A stretch of DNA of 64,000 nucleotides from the NCBI RefSeq assembly GCF_000422405.1, contig NZ_AULS01000003.1, positions 1-64,000 of the forward strand, written 5' to 3'. This stretch comes from Microbacterium luticocti DSM 19459 (GTDB taxonomy: Bacteria > Actinomycetota > Actinomycetes > Actinomycetales > Microbacteriaceae). A program made the position numbers and the translations under genes. The first letter of the stretch is position 1. The number at the start of each line of letters is the position of its first letter. The notes under the pieces were generated by a model. That model did not search any database, was not told the DNA's origin, and saw only the letters and a list, made by a program, of their open reading frames with translations. Below, piece after piece: positions 27,549 to 35,532 of the stretch.

Positions 27549-28352
27549 TCAGGCCCGGCCCAGCACCGCCCGGGCGTGCCGCAGCACCGGCTCGTCGACC
27601 ATCCGGCCCCGGAACGAGAACACGCCCCGTTCGCCCTCGGCCGCAGCCAGCACCGCCTTCGCCCAGGCGACGGTGTCGGCGTCGGGCCGGTACGCGGCAC
27701 GGATGATCTCGACCTGCGAGGGATGGATGCACGCCGTCGCGGCGAAACCCGTCGCCGCGGCATCTTCGGCCTCGCGGGCGAGCCCTTTCGCGTCGGCGAT
27801 GTCGAGGTGCACCGCGTCGACCGCGGCCCTGCCGTGCGCGCCGGCGGCCAGGAGCACCCGCGCCCGCGCGTAGCGGGCGATGTCGCGGTAGCGGCCGTTG
27901 CGCTTGCGGCTGGAGGTGCCGCCCAGCGAGGCGACCAGGTCTTCGGCGCCCCACATCAGCGCGTCGACGTTCTCGAGCGCGGCGATCTTCTCGGCCCGCT
28001 CGACCCCGCGCGCGGTCTCGCACAGCGCGACGACGCGCAGCCGCGGGTCGAGCCGGCCGATCCGCTTCGCCGACTCGGCCTTGGCGACCATGACGGTGCG
28101 GTAGTCGGTCTGCAGCACGGTCGACAGATCGGATGCCAGGTGGTCGGAGTCGAGCGGATTGATGCGCACGATGGTCCGGGCCGGGTCCAGGTCGCTCTCG
28201 ATCACATGCCCGCGGGCGGCGGCCTTGGCATCCGGCGACACCGCGTCTTCGAGGTCGAGGATCACCGCGTCGGCGCGCTCGGCCGCCTTCGCGTACCGTT
28301 CCGGCCGGTCGGCCGGGCAGAACAGCAGCGCCGGGCCCATGGCGAAGCTCAT
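27549..28352 (-). CDS. HpcH/HpaI (CitE-like) CoA-ester lyase
   Basis: 267 residues. The fold opens with GPALLFCPADRPERYAKAAE, metal ligands appear in VILDLEDAVSPDAK, and ETARGVERAEKI and MWGAEDLVASLGG follow. It is placed last in an operon after carboxylase, acyl-CoA dehydrogenase and MaoC genes, the same order as the M. tuberculosis Rv2502c-Rv2498c operon. The Rv2498c enzyme there is a beta-hydroxyacyl-CoA lyase acting on HMG-CoA in leucine breakdown and on citramalyl-CoA in itaconate breakdown. The same role is inferred here. ATG 28352 overlaps the MaoC stop (ATGA). Confidence 0.85.
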   Translation of the reverse strand: MSFAMGPALLFCPADRPERYAKAAERADAVILDLEDAVSPDAKAAARGHVIESDLDPARTIVRINPLDSDHLASDLSTVLQTDYRTVMVAKAESAKRIGRLDPRLRVVALCETARGVERAEKIAALENVDALMWGAEDLVASLGGTSSRKRNGRYRDIARYARARVLLAAGAHGRAAVDAVHLDIADAKGLAREAEDAAATGFAATACIHPSQVEIIRAAYRPDADTVAWAKAVLAAAEGERGVFSFRGRMVDEPVLRHARAVLGRA

Positions 28353-28834
28353 GCGTCCTCCTGCGGCAGGCACCACATCAGCGCGACGCGCGTGACGGTG
28401 GCGACGATCTCGTCGTTCTGGTTGCGTCCGGTGTGGGTCATGGTCACCAGCCCCTGACCGGGCCGCGACTTCGACAGGCGTTTGGCGACGATCTCGGTGT
28501 CGCCGTACAGGGTGTCGCCGGCGAACACCGGATGCGGGAAGGCGATGTCACTGAGCCCGAGCTGGGCGACCAGGGTGCCCTGGGTGATCTGCGCCACCGA
28601 CATGCCGACCAGCGTCGACAGCGTCCACATCGAGTTCATCAACAACCGGCCGAACGGCTGCGTGGCCGCGTAGGCGGCGTCCAGATGCAGCGCCTGGGTG
28701 TTCATCGTCAGCGCCGAGAACAGCATGTTGTCGGCTTCGGTGACGGTGCGACCGGGCCGGTGCAGGTAGCGCGCGCCGGCCTCGCACTCCTCGTAGTACA
28801 GCCCGCGCTGGACGATCTCGGTCATCGCCGTCAC
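28349..28834 (-). CDS. MaoC-family (R)-specific acyl-CoA hydratase
   Basis: 161 residues of hot-dog fold. The first half carries RTVTEADNMLFSALTMNTQA, the hydratase motif with catalytic Asp and an Asn where many relatives have Gly/His. FPHPVFAGDTLYGDTEIVAK is the second MaoC signature. By position it matches M. tuberculosis Rv2499c, reported as an itaconyl-CoA hydratase. In leucine breakdown it could hydrate 3-methylglutaconyl-CoA, since no crotonase-type hydratase is in the cluster. GTG 28834 overlaps the preceding stop (GTGA); ATG 28825 is an alternative start three codons in. Confidence 0.85.
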   Translation of the reverse strand: MTAMTEIVQRGLYYEECEAGARYLHRPGRTVTEADNMLFSALTMNTQALHLDAAYAATQPFGRLLMNSMWTLSTLVGMSVAQITQGTLVAQLGLSDIAFPHPVFAGDTLYGDTEIVAKRLSKSRPGQGLVTMTHTGRNQNDEIVATVTRVALMWCLPQEDA

Positions 28835-29991
28835 GCCAGTCCGAGTGAACGGGCGATGACCAGCAGCTGCACCTCGGTGGTGCCCTCCCCGACCTCGAGG
28901 ATCTTGGAGTCGCGGTAGTGCCGGGCGACCGGGTATTCGTTCATGAACCCGTTGCCGCCGAAGATCTGGGTGGCGTCGCGGGCGTTGTCCATGGCGGCGT
29001 CGCTGGCGGTCATCTTGGCGATCGCGGCCTCGGTCTTGAACGGCTTGCCGGCGTCGCGCAGCCGGGCCGCGTGGTGCCAGGCCAGGCGCGCGTTGTGCAC
29101 CCGGGCGTGCATGCGGGCGATCATGAACTGGATGGCCTGCTTGCTCGCCAGCGGCTGCCCGAACACGGTGCGGCTGTGCGCATAGTCGACGGCCGCGTCC
29201 ACACATCCCTCGGCGGCGCCGGCGGACAGCGCGGCGATCGCTATGCGCCCCTCGTCGAGGATGTGCAGGAAGTTCGCGAATCCGCGGCCACGCTCACCGA
29301 GCAGGTTCTGCTCGGGCACCCGCGCGTCCGCGAAGGTGAGCGGGTGCGTGTCGGAGGCGTGCCAGCCGACCTTGTCGTAGGCGGGCTCGACGGTGAAGCC
29401 GGGGGTGCCGTTCGGTACGACGATCGTCGAGATCTCCTTGCGCCCGTCGCTTTCGCCGGTGACGGCGGTGACGGTCACGAACCGGGTGATGTCGGTACCC
29501 GAGTTGGTGATGAACTGTTTGGCGCCGTTGATCACCCAGTGGCCGTCCTCGAGGCGCGCCGTGGTGCGGGTGGCCCCGGCATCCGACCCCGCGTCGGGCT
29601 CGGTGAGCCCGAACCCGGCGAGCGCACGGCCGGCCAGCAGGTCGGGCAGATACTGCTGCTTCTGCTCCTCGTTGCCGAACCGGAACACCGGCATCGCGCC
29701 CAGGCTCACACCCGCCTCGAGGGTGATCGCCAGGGACTGGTCGACCCGGCCGAGCGCCTCGATCGCCAGGCACAGGGCGAAGTAGTCACCGCCCTGCCCG
29801 CCGTACTCCTCGGGGAACGGCAGGCCGAACAGGCCCATCTCGCCCATCTGGGCGACGACGTCCAACGGCAGGGTGTGGGTGCGGTCGGCCTCGTAGGCGA
29901 CCGGGGCGACGACGGTGTCGGCGAAATCGCGCACCATGCCGGCGAGGTCGCGCTCGTCGTCGGTGACGTCATAGGTGCTGTAGGTGTCCAT
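28831..29991 (-). CDS. Acyl-CoA dehydrogenase (isovaleryl-CoA dehydrogenase-like)
   Basis: 386 residues. FAD-binding GLTEPDAGSDAGATRTTA and WVINGAKQFITNSG, and the C-terminal IFGGNGFMNEYPVARHYRDS with the EGTTEVQ segment, are present; length is normal. It would oxidise a branched acyl-CoA, most likely isovaleryl-CoA, passing electrons to ETF. It lies nine bases downstream of the biotin carboxylase gene and overlaps the MaoC gene by four bases. The assignment to isovaleryl-CoA comes from gene context. Confidence 0.9.
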   Translation of the reverse strand: MDTYSTYDVTDDERDLAGMVRDFADTVVAPVAYEADRTHTLPLDVVAQMGEMGLFGLPFPEEYGGQGGDYFALCLAIEALGRVDQSLAITLEAGVSLGAMPVFRFGNEEQKQQYLPDLLAGRALAGFGLTEPDAGSDAGATRTTARLEDGHWVINGAKQFITNSGTDITRFVTVTAVTGESDGRKEISTIVVPNGTPGFTVEPAYDKVGWHASDTHPLTFADARVPEQNLLGERGRGFANFLHILDEGRIAIAALSAGAAEGCVDAAVDYAHSRTVFGQPLASKQAIQFMIARMHARVHNARLAWHHAARLRDAGKPFKTEAAIAKMTASDAAMDNARDATQIFGGNGFMNEYPVARHYRDSKILEVGEGTTEVQLLVIARSLGLA

Positions 29992-30000
29992 GCGGGTCCT

Positions 30001-31980
30001 TCATTCGGGGCTGTCGGTGGTCACGGATGCCGCAGCGTCCGTGGTCTCGGGTGCGGGGGTGTCGGCGATGACGCGGGCGAGCACCTGGTCGCGGCGCACC
30101 TGGTCGCCGACGGCGGTCGACAGGGCGAGGACGCCGTCGTGCGGTGCGGTGAGCGGATGCTCCATCTTCATCGCCTCGATCGAGAGGATCTTGTCTCCGG
30201 CGGCGACCCGGGCGCCGTCGGCGACGTGCACGGCGACGACGGCCCCCGGCATCGGGGCACGCAGGTCGGGGTCGGATGCCGCATCCGCCCGTTCGCGTTC
30301 GGCCAGGCGCCGTGCCAGCAGCTGCCGTCGACTGAGGGGGGTCAGCGCGGTGTTGACGCCGTCGGCGTGCACCCAGATCTGGCCGTCGGGTCCGACCGCG
30401 GCCCGGTCGGCCTGCGCCGCGATCGTCATTTCGGCCCGCGGCGCCCGCTCGGCGACCATGATCGCGCCGTCGGACGTGGCGAACCACACCCGGGCGGGCA
30501 CGGGCTCTTCGCCCATCCGCCACCCCGACCCCGCCAGCCACAGCGGCGAGGCGTGCCCGCGCTCCGCGGCCGCCGGCACGACGGCGGCGGCGGCCGCCAA
30601 CGCGGCATCCGCCGGTACGGGGTCTTCGAACGGCGGCATCCGGTCGATGAGACCGGTGTCCATCCGTCCCTCGATGACGGCGGGGTCGGCCAGCAGCGTG
30701 CGCAGGAACGCGATGTTCGAGTCGACGCCCAGCAGCACCGTGTCGGCCAGGGCGGCGTCCAGTGCGGCCAGCGCGGTGGCGCGGTCGTCACCGTGGGCGA
30801 TGACCTTGGCGATCATCGGGTCGTAGTCGGCGGTGACGACGCTGCCGGACTCGACCGCGGCATCGGTGCGCACCCCGGGCGCCGGCTGCCACCGCAGCAC
30901 ATCGCCGGTGGCGGGCAGAAAGCCGCGCGAGGGGGCCTCGGCGTACACGCGCGCCTCGATCGCGTGGCCGTCGAGCACGACCTCGCCGAGGGCGAGCGGC
31001 TCGCCGGCGGCGATGCGCAGCTGCTGTTCGACCAGGTCGATGCCGGTGACCAGTTCGGTCACCGGGTGCTCGACCTGCAGCCGGGTGTTCATCTCCATGA
31101 AGAAGAACTCGTCGGGCGCGTCGGCCGAGACGATGAACTCCACGGTGCCGGCACCCGTGTAGGCCACGGATGCCGCGGCCGCGCAGGCGGCCTCGCCCAG
31201 TCGGGCTCGGGTGACCGCGTCGATGATCGGCGACGGCGCCTCTTCGATCACCTTCTGGTGGCGGCGCTGCAGCGTGCATTCGCGCTCGCCCAGATGCATG
31301 ACGTGGCCGTGGGTGTCGCCGAGCACCTGCACTTCGATGTGGCGCGGGGTCCGGATCAGTCGTTCGAACAGCAGCGTGTCGTCGCCGAACGCGGCCTTCG
31401 CGACGCGACGGGCGGTGGCCACGGCATCCGGGATCTGCGCCGCGTCGTGCACCTCCTGCATCCCCTTGCCGCCGCCGCCCGCGGACGGTTTGATGAGCAG
31501 CGGAAAGCCGGCCGCGACGGCGGCCGCGGTGATCTCGGCGTCGGTCATGCCGGCGGCGCTGAACCCGGGCACGATCGGCACGCCGGAGGCGGCGACGTGG
31601 TCGCGGGCACGGATCTTGTCGGCCATCACCTCGAGCGCCTGCGCGCCGGGCCCGACGAACACGATGCCGGCCGCGGCGCACGCGGCGCCGAACGCCGGGT
31701 TCTCCGACAGGAACCCGTAGCCGGGGTGGATCGCGCGGGCGCCGGTGGCGCGGGCGGCGGCGATGATCGCGTCGATGTCCAGGTAGGACTGCGCCGCCGC
31801 GGCGGGGCCGATGCGCACGGCGACGTCGGCCTCGCGGGTGTGCGGGGCGTCGGCGTCGGCGTCGCTGTAGACGGCGACCGAGCGGATGCCCAGACGGCGC
31901 AGCGTGCGGATGACGCGGCGGGCGATCTCGCCGCGGTTGGCGACGAGGACGGTGTCGAACACCTCGGTGAGCGGGGTCAT
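30001..31980 (-). CDS. Acyl-CoA carboxylase alpha subunit (biotin carboxylase + biotin carrier)
   Basis: 659 residues. The biotin carboxylase domain (about 1-450) has [19 protein letters not shown], the ATP-grasp loop [11 protein letters not shown] and [15 protein letters not shown] linker of about 130 residues precedes the carrier domain with biotinyl Lys605 in EAMKMEHP. The tail after the carrier is about 15 residues longer than usual. ATP-dependent carboxylation of biotin feeds the beta subunit encoded just upstream. By context the substrate is 3-methylcrotonyl-CoA. ATG 31980 follows the beta-subunit stop by four bases. Confidence 0.92.
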   Translation of the reverse strand: MTPLTEVFDTVLVANRGEIARRVIRTLRRLGIRSVAVYSDADADAPHTREADVAVRIGPAAAAQSYLDIDAIIAAARATGARAIHPGYGFLSENPAFGAACAAAGIVFVGPGAQALEVMADKIRARDHVAASGVPIVPGFSAAGMTDAEITAAAVAAGFPLLIKPSAGGGGKGMQEVHDAAQIPDAVATARRVAKAAFGDDTLLFERLIRTPRHIEVQVLGDTHGHVMHLGERECTLQRRHQKVIEEAPSPIIDAVTRARLGEAACAAAASVAYTGAGTVEFIVSADAPDEFFFMEMNTRLQVEHPVTELVTGIDLVEQQLRIAAGEPLALGEVVLDGHAIEARVYAEAPSRGFLPATGDVLRWQPAPGVRTDAAVESGSVVTADYDPMIAKVIAHGDDRATALAALDAALADTVLLGVDSNIAFLRTLLADPAVIEGRMDTGLIDRMPPFEDPVPADAALAAAAAVVPAAAERGHASPLWLAGSGWRMGEEPVPARVWFATSDGAIMVAERAPRAEMTIAAQADRAAVGPDGQIWVHADGVNTALTPLSRRQLLARRLAERERADAASDPDLRAPMPGAVVAVHVADGARVAAGDKILSIEAMKMEHPLTAPHDGVLALSTAVGDQVRRDQVLARVIADTPAPETTDAAASVTTDSPE

Positions 31981-31984
31981 ATCC

Positions 31985-33601
31985 TCACATCCGGAAGACG
32001 CCGAAGCGCGGCTCGGGCAGGGGGGAACGGGAGACGACGTCGAGCGCGAGGCCCAACAGGTCGCGGGTGTCGGCGGGGTCGACGACACCGTCGTCCCACA
32101 GCCGCGCGGTGGCGTAGTAGGGGCTGCCCTGCTCGTCGTACTGCGCACGGATGGGCGCCTCGAACTCGGCCTGCTCGTCGGCCGACCACTCCTGGCCGCG
32201 CGCGGCGAGCTGGTCGCGTTTGACGGTCGCCAGCACCGAGGCGGCCTGCGGTCCGCCCATCACCGAGATGCGGCTGGCCGGCCACGTCCACAGGAACCTG
32301 GGCGAGTACGCGCGGCCGCACATCGAGTAGTTGCCGGCGCCGAACGAGCCGCCGATCACGACGGTCAGCTTGGGCACGCGGGTGGTGGCGACGGCCGTGA
32401 CCATCTTGGCCCCGTCTTTGGCGATGCCGCCGGCTTCGGCATCCCGCCCCACCATGAAGCCCGAGATGTTCTGCAGGAACAGCAGCGGGATGCCCCGCTG
32501 GTCGCACAGTTCGATGAAGTGGGCGCCCTTCAGCGCCGACTCGCCGAACAGCACGCCGTTGTTGGCGACGATGCCCACCGGATGACCGTGGATGTGCGCG
32601 AAGCCGGTGACCAGGGTGGTGCCGTACTCCTTCTTGAACTCGTGCAGCTCGCTGCCGTCGACGAGGCGCGCGATGACCTCGCGCACGTCGTACGGCTGGT
32701 TCACGTCAACCGGCACCACACCGTACAGCTCGCCCGGGTCGGCCACCGGCTCGCGCGAGTCGAGCACCTCCCACGCCGGGTCCGCCGGCGGCGGCAGCGT
32801 GGCCACGATGTCGCGGACGATCTGCAGGGCGTGCTCGTCGTCTTCGGCGAGATGGTCGACCACGCCCGAGCGGCGGGCGTGCAGCTCTCCCCCGCCGAGC
32901 TCTTCAGCGGTCACGATCTCGCCGATCGCCGCCTTCACCAGCGGCGGTCCGCCGAGGAAGATCGTGCCCTGGTTCCGCACGATGACCGTCTCGTCGCTCA
33001 TCGCCGGCACGTACGCACCGCCGGCGGTGCATGAGCCGAGCACGGCGGCGATCTGAGGGATGCCTTCGGCCGACAGCCGCGCCTGGTTGTAGAAGATGCG
33101 GCCGAAGTGATCGCGGTCGGGGAACACCTCGTCCTGCATGGGCAGGAAGGCACCGCCCGAGTCGACCAGGTACACGCAGGGCAGCCGGTTCTCGAGGGCG
33201 ATCTCCTGGGCGCGCAGGTGCTTCTTGACCGTCATCGGGTAGTACGTGCCGCCCTTGACGGTGGCGTCGTTGCACACCACCATGACGTGCCGACCGTGCA
33301 CCAGCCCGATGCCGGCGATGACGCCCGCCGCGGGCGCCTGGTCGTCGTAGAGCCCGTTCGCGGCCAGCGGCGCGATCTCGAGGAACGGGCTGCCCTCGTC
33401 GAGCAGCCGCCTCACACGGTCGCGCGGCAGCAGCTTGCCGCGCTTCACGTGGCGCTCGCGGGATGCCTCGGGGCCGCCCAGCGCGGCGGCCGCCAGGCGT
33501 TCGCGCAGCTGCGCGGCCAGGTCGCGCTGCGCCTGCGCGGTTCGCATGAACGCGTCGCCCGCGGCCGGGGCGGTGTCGATCACCGGAGCCAGTGGGGCCA
33601 T
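31985..33601 (-). CDS. Acyl-CoA carboxylase beta subunit (methylcrotonyl-CoA carboxylase-like carboxyltransferase)
   Basis: 538 residues. The crotonase-fold carboxyltransferase has an N half ending in [20 protein letters not shown] and a C half with [20 protein letters not shown]. '[11 protein letters not shown]' and '[16 protein letters not shown]' are typical of methylcrotonyl-CoA rather than acetyl/propionyl-CoA carboxylases. It moves CO2 from biotin to 3-methylcrotonyl-CoA. The ATG has GAGGGAG about six bases upstream. It is the first gene of the five-gene operon and diverges from the TetR gene across 97 bases that hold two palindromes. Confidence 0.9.
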   Translation of the reverse strand: MAPLAPVIDTAPAAGDAFMRTAQAQRDLAAQLRERLAAAALGGPEASRERHVKRGKLLPRDRVRRLLDEGSPFLEIAPLAANGLYDDQAPAAGVIAGIGLVHGRHVMVVCNDATVKGGTYYPMTVKKHLRAQEIALENRLPCVYLVDSGGAFLPMQDEVFPDRDHFGRIFYNQARLSAEGIPQIAAVLGSCTAGGAYVPAMSDETVIVRNQGTIFLGGPPLVKAAIGEIVTAEELGGGELHARRSGVVDHLAEDDEHALQIVRDIVATLPPPADPAWEVLDSREPVADPGELYGVVPVDVNQPYDVREVIARLVDGSELHEFKKEYGTTLVTGFAHIHGHPVGIVANNGVLFGESALKGAHFIELCDQRGIPLLFLQNISGFMVGRDAEAGGIAKDGAKMVTAVATTRVPKLTVVIGGSFGAGNYSMCGRAYSPRFLWTWPASRISVMGGPQAASVLATVKRDQLAARGQEWSADEQAEFEAPIRAQYDEQGSPYYATARLWDDGVVDPADTRDLLGLALDVVSRSPLPEPRFGVFRM

Positions 33602-33651
33602 GCCATCTCCCTCGACGTCCTGCGGCCCCGTGCACGGATGCCGCCACTGCT

Positions 33652-33694
33652 GTTAGTGTTCACTAACTGAGAAGTCATGTTAGCGAGGATTAAC
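33652..33694. promoter_or_regulatory. Two palindromic operators between carboxylase and tetR genes
   Basis: Site 1 is perfect: GTTAGTG-TT-CACTAAC (33652-33667). Site 2 is imperfect with the same 7-2-7 geometry: GTTAGCG-AG-GATTAAC (33679-33694). Centres are 27 bases apart and the second ends four bases before the tetR start. They most likely bind the TetR product and control both directions. Confidence 0.75.
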
Positions 33695-33698
33695 TGAA

Positions 33699-34295
33699 AT
33701 GGCAACGGTCCCCACCGATCGTGAGCGGGCGAAGTCGGATCGGCAGTCCGCGCTGCTGCGTGCCGCGGCGCGGCTGTTCGCCGAGCGCGGGTTCGCCGGG
33801 GTGAGCCTGGAGGACCTGGGAGCCGCCGTGGGCGTGAGCGGCCCGGCCGTGTATCGGCACTTCGCCAGCAAGCAGGCGCTGCTGGCGGCCATCCTCGTCG
33901 GGGTGAGCGAACGACTGCGCGACGGGGGCACCGCGGTGCTCGAACGTGAGACGGATGCCACGGCGCGGTTGGATGCGCTGATCCGGTTCCACGTCGACTT
34001 CGCCCTGACCGATGCCGACGTCATCCGCGTGCAGGACCGCGACCTCGCATCGCTTGCCGACGCCGACCGGCACCGGGTGCGGCGACTGCAGCGCGAGTAC
34101 GTGGAGTTGTGGGTCGGCGTACTCCGCGGCATCCACCCCCAGCGCACCGACGCCGACCTGCGCGTGCGCGCACACGCCGTGTTCGGGCTCATCAACTCGA
34201 CGCCGCACAGCGTGCGCGGCCTACGGGCGGCACCGGCAGAAGCCGAGGTGCGCGCGACGCTCGAGCAGTTGGCGAGCGCCGCGCTGCGCGCGTGA
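33699..34295 (+). CDS. TetR-family regulator, probable repressor of the leucine-degradation operon
   Basis: 198 residues. The helix-turn-helix lies at residues 15-60 (LLRAAARLFAERGFAGVSLE ... VGVSGPAVYRHFASKQALL); a helical ligand-binding domain follows, ending LEQLASAALRA. It diverges from the acyl-CoA carboxylase operon, and the shared 97-base gap has two 7-2-7 palindromes, so autoregulation and repression of that operon by an acyl-CoA or similar ligand is likely. GAGG lies ten bases before the ATG. A diverged copy of its last 15 codons recurs at 35317-35364. Confidence 0.9.
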   Translation: MATVPTDRERAKSDRQSALLRAAARLFAERGFAGVSLEDLGAAVGVSGPAVYRHFASKQALLAAILVGVSERLRDGGTAVLERETDATARLDALIRFHVDFALTDADVIRVQDRDLASLADADRHRVRRLQREYVELWVGVLRGIHPQRTDADLRVRAHAVFGLINSTPHSVRGLRAAPAEAEVRATLEQLASAALRA

Positions 34296-34644
34296 GCCCG
34301 CTGCGGTGCACAGACTTTGGAGCACAGACTTCGGAGAAGTCGACGTACCTCGGACGATTCCCGCAGAATCACCCGACGTACGTGCGATCATCCGGAGTCT
34401 GTGAGAGCAGCCCGCGCCCCGTCAGCGGACGAACCCGGCCTGAACCCGCCCACCGCCTTGCTCAGCTCGACCTCCACCCGGTCGCCGAACGCCGCGAGAT
34501 CACCTCGCCGCAGCGGAGGCGCGAGTTCGTCGCGTTCCCGGCCGCGCCCGAGCCGCGACGAGTTCGTCGGTGCGTTGCCGGCTGCGCCCAAGCTGCGAGG
34601 GCGCGCCGTTCCGCATGGCGCGGAGCGACTCGCCTTCTCCATCG
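34296..34644. other. Structured, gene-free DNA between tetR and vapC
   Basis: No credible gene. Two 14-base direct repeats (GCACAGACTTTGGA and GCACAGACTTCGGA, 34308-34335) abut each other. CACAGACTTCGGA (34323-34335) is complementary, with one mismatch, to TCCGGAGTCTGTG (34391-34403), enclosing a small hairpin GATTC-CCGCA-GAATC. Further right, an imperfect tandem repeat of 37 and 40 bases starts CGAGTTCGTC (34522-34558, 34559-34598). The left structure may terminate tetR. The frame on the minus strand here encodes a low-complexity peptide and is not supported. Confidence 0.55.
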
Positions 34645-35025
34645 CTAGTAGGGCGCCACGAGGCCCGGGAACATCGGGAAGTGCGTGATGTTCTTCGTCA
34701 GAAGCTCCGCGCCGATCAGCGTCGCGGTCGCAGCGATGAGGAAGTCCGCCACATCGATGCCGTTGTGCGACGGAAGCCAGCGCCGCCCCAGTTCACCGGC
34801 GCGCTCAGCCACCGGCTCATCGACGGGATGCCAGGTGATGACTTTCAGGAGCGGAGAGACGGCCTCGCGTTCGGCAGGCCGGATCAGCACCAGCAGCTCC
34901 GCTCGCACAACTTCACTCGAATGCAGTTCTCCGCTCTCCGCTGCGCGAAGCAGCGCATCGCGCGCCCCTGCCACCCCCCGGGTGTGATCGATCAGCACCG
35001 ATGTGTCGATGAACCACGCGGTCAT
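34645..35025 (-). CDS. vapC: PIN-domain toxin (VapC-like ribonuclease)
   Basis: 126 residues. PIN acidic residues are in place: FIDTSVLIDHTRG (Asp near residue 7), the Glu in VVRAELLVLI, and the Asp pair in GIDVADFLIAATA. The C-terminal THFPMF fits the usual VapC end. It would cleave RNA, often tRNA or rRNA, when freed from its antitoxin. ATG overlaps the antitoxin stop by four bases (ATGA), so the pair is coupled. The segment is less GC-rich than its surroundings. Confidence 0.88.
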   Translation of the reverse strand: MTAWFIDTSVLIDHTRGVAGARDALLRAAESGELHSSEVVRAELLVLIRPAEREAVSPLLKVITWHPVDEPVAERAGELGRRWLPSHNGIDVADFLIAATATLIGAELLTKNITHFPMFPGLVAPY

Positions 35026-35276
35026 GCGAGCTCTGCCAGTCTCCGCCCGCTGCGTAGCCGCTCGACCTCGCGTTCTCCGTCATGCTCGATCGCCACAACA
35101 CCGAATGACGTGTCGATCGCGGTGCGCACGGCGTCGGCAGCAGTCGGCGCGCCGTAGGTCGAATGGATCGCATCACGGATGAGCGCGCTCATCGACAACC
35201 CGGTCCGCCGGGCGGCCACGTCGAGGATTCTCCGGTCGTCCTCGCTCAGGGAGATCTGGGTGCGCGACAGGACCAT
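35022..35276 (-). CDS. vapB: Ribbon-helix-helix antitoxin (VapB-like)
   Basis: 84 residues. An N-terminal RHH motif (RTQISLSEDDRRILDVAARR, then GLSMSALIRDAI) binds DNA; the acidic C-terminal half (IEHDGEREVERLRSGRRLAE) should wrap the toxin. It has no ribosome-binding site. TAGTAT (35288-35283, minus strand) ends six bases before the ATG, and an 8-base palindrome covers the hexamer and the start codon, which fits a leaderless autoregulated message. Confidence 0.88.
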   Translation of the reverse strand: MVLSRTQISLSEDDRRILDVAARRTGLSMSALIRDAIHSTYGAPTAADAVRTAIDTSFGVVAIEHDGEREVERLRSGRRLAELA

Positions 35277-35297
35277 GATGTAATACTACTACATCAT
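35274..35297 (-). promoter_or_regulatory. vapBC operator-promoter overlapping the start codon
   Basis: Perfect palindrome ATGATGTA (35275-35282), 7-base spacer, TACATCAT (35290-35297). The spacer holds the -10 TAGTAT on the minus strand and one arm contains the vapB start, so antitoxin binding would block both polymerase and the mRNA 5' end. Confidence 0.75.
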
Positions 35298-35316
35298 CCG
35301 AATACCGGCTCGTTCG

Positions 35317-35364
35317 ATGCGCGCGCTGCTCGAGCAGCTCGCCCGTGCCGCGCTGCGCGCCTGA
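35317..35364 (+). pseudogene. Orphan copy of the tetR 3' end (15 codons plus stop)
   Basis: These 48 bases encode MRALLEQLARAALRA and a TGA; the intact tetR ends VRATLEQLASAALRA. Thirty-nine of 48 bases match with no gaps. The copy has no upstream coding frame. It marks the right edge of the vapBC-bearing segment and looks like the remains of the original, or a related, gene end. Confidence 0.7.
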
Positions 35365-35532
35365 CCCTGGCCGCGGGTTTGCCGCGGGTTTGGGGCGGGT
35401 TTGTGCGGATTCGGCCGCACAGATCCGCCCCAAACGCACAGATCCGCCCCAAACCCGGTGCCACGGCGCACCGCGCCGGTGCACGCGACCGGCAGTTCGC
35501 GCCGGTCCACGCGACGGGCAGTCCGTGCCGAC
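35365..35532. repeat. Short-repeat cluster downstream of the 2-oxoacid dehydrogenase genes
   Basis: Three 11-base tandem copies of CCGCGGGTTTG type (35371-35403); two exact adjacent copies of GCACAGATCCGCCCCAAAC (35417-35435 and 35436-35454); two copies of CACGCGAC[CG]GGCAGT (35482-35496, 35508-35522). TTTGGGGCGG (35389-35398) pairs with CCGCCCCAAA (35425-35434) around an inner GTGCGG/CCGCAC stem, a possible terminator for the E2 gene. No coding sequence. Confidence 0.7.

Noticed and set aside
28918..32223. An 1101-codon plus-strand frame across the acyl-CoA carboxylase and dehydrogenase genes
   Set aside because: It spans three clearly recognised genes on the other strand and encodes low-complexity Gly/Asp/Val/Arg sequence with no motif.
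34388..34642. 84-codon minus-strand frame between tetR and vapC
   Set aside because: No recognisable domain, no start signal, and it covers an imperfect tandem DNA repeat; more likely non-coding.
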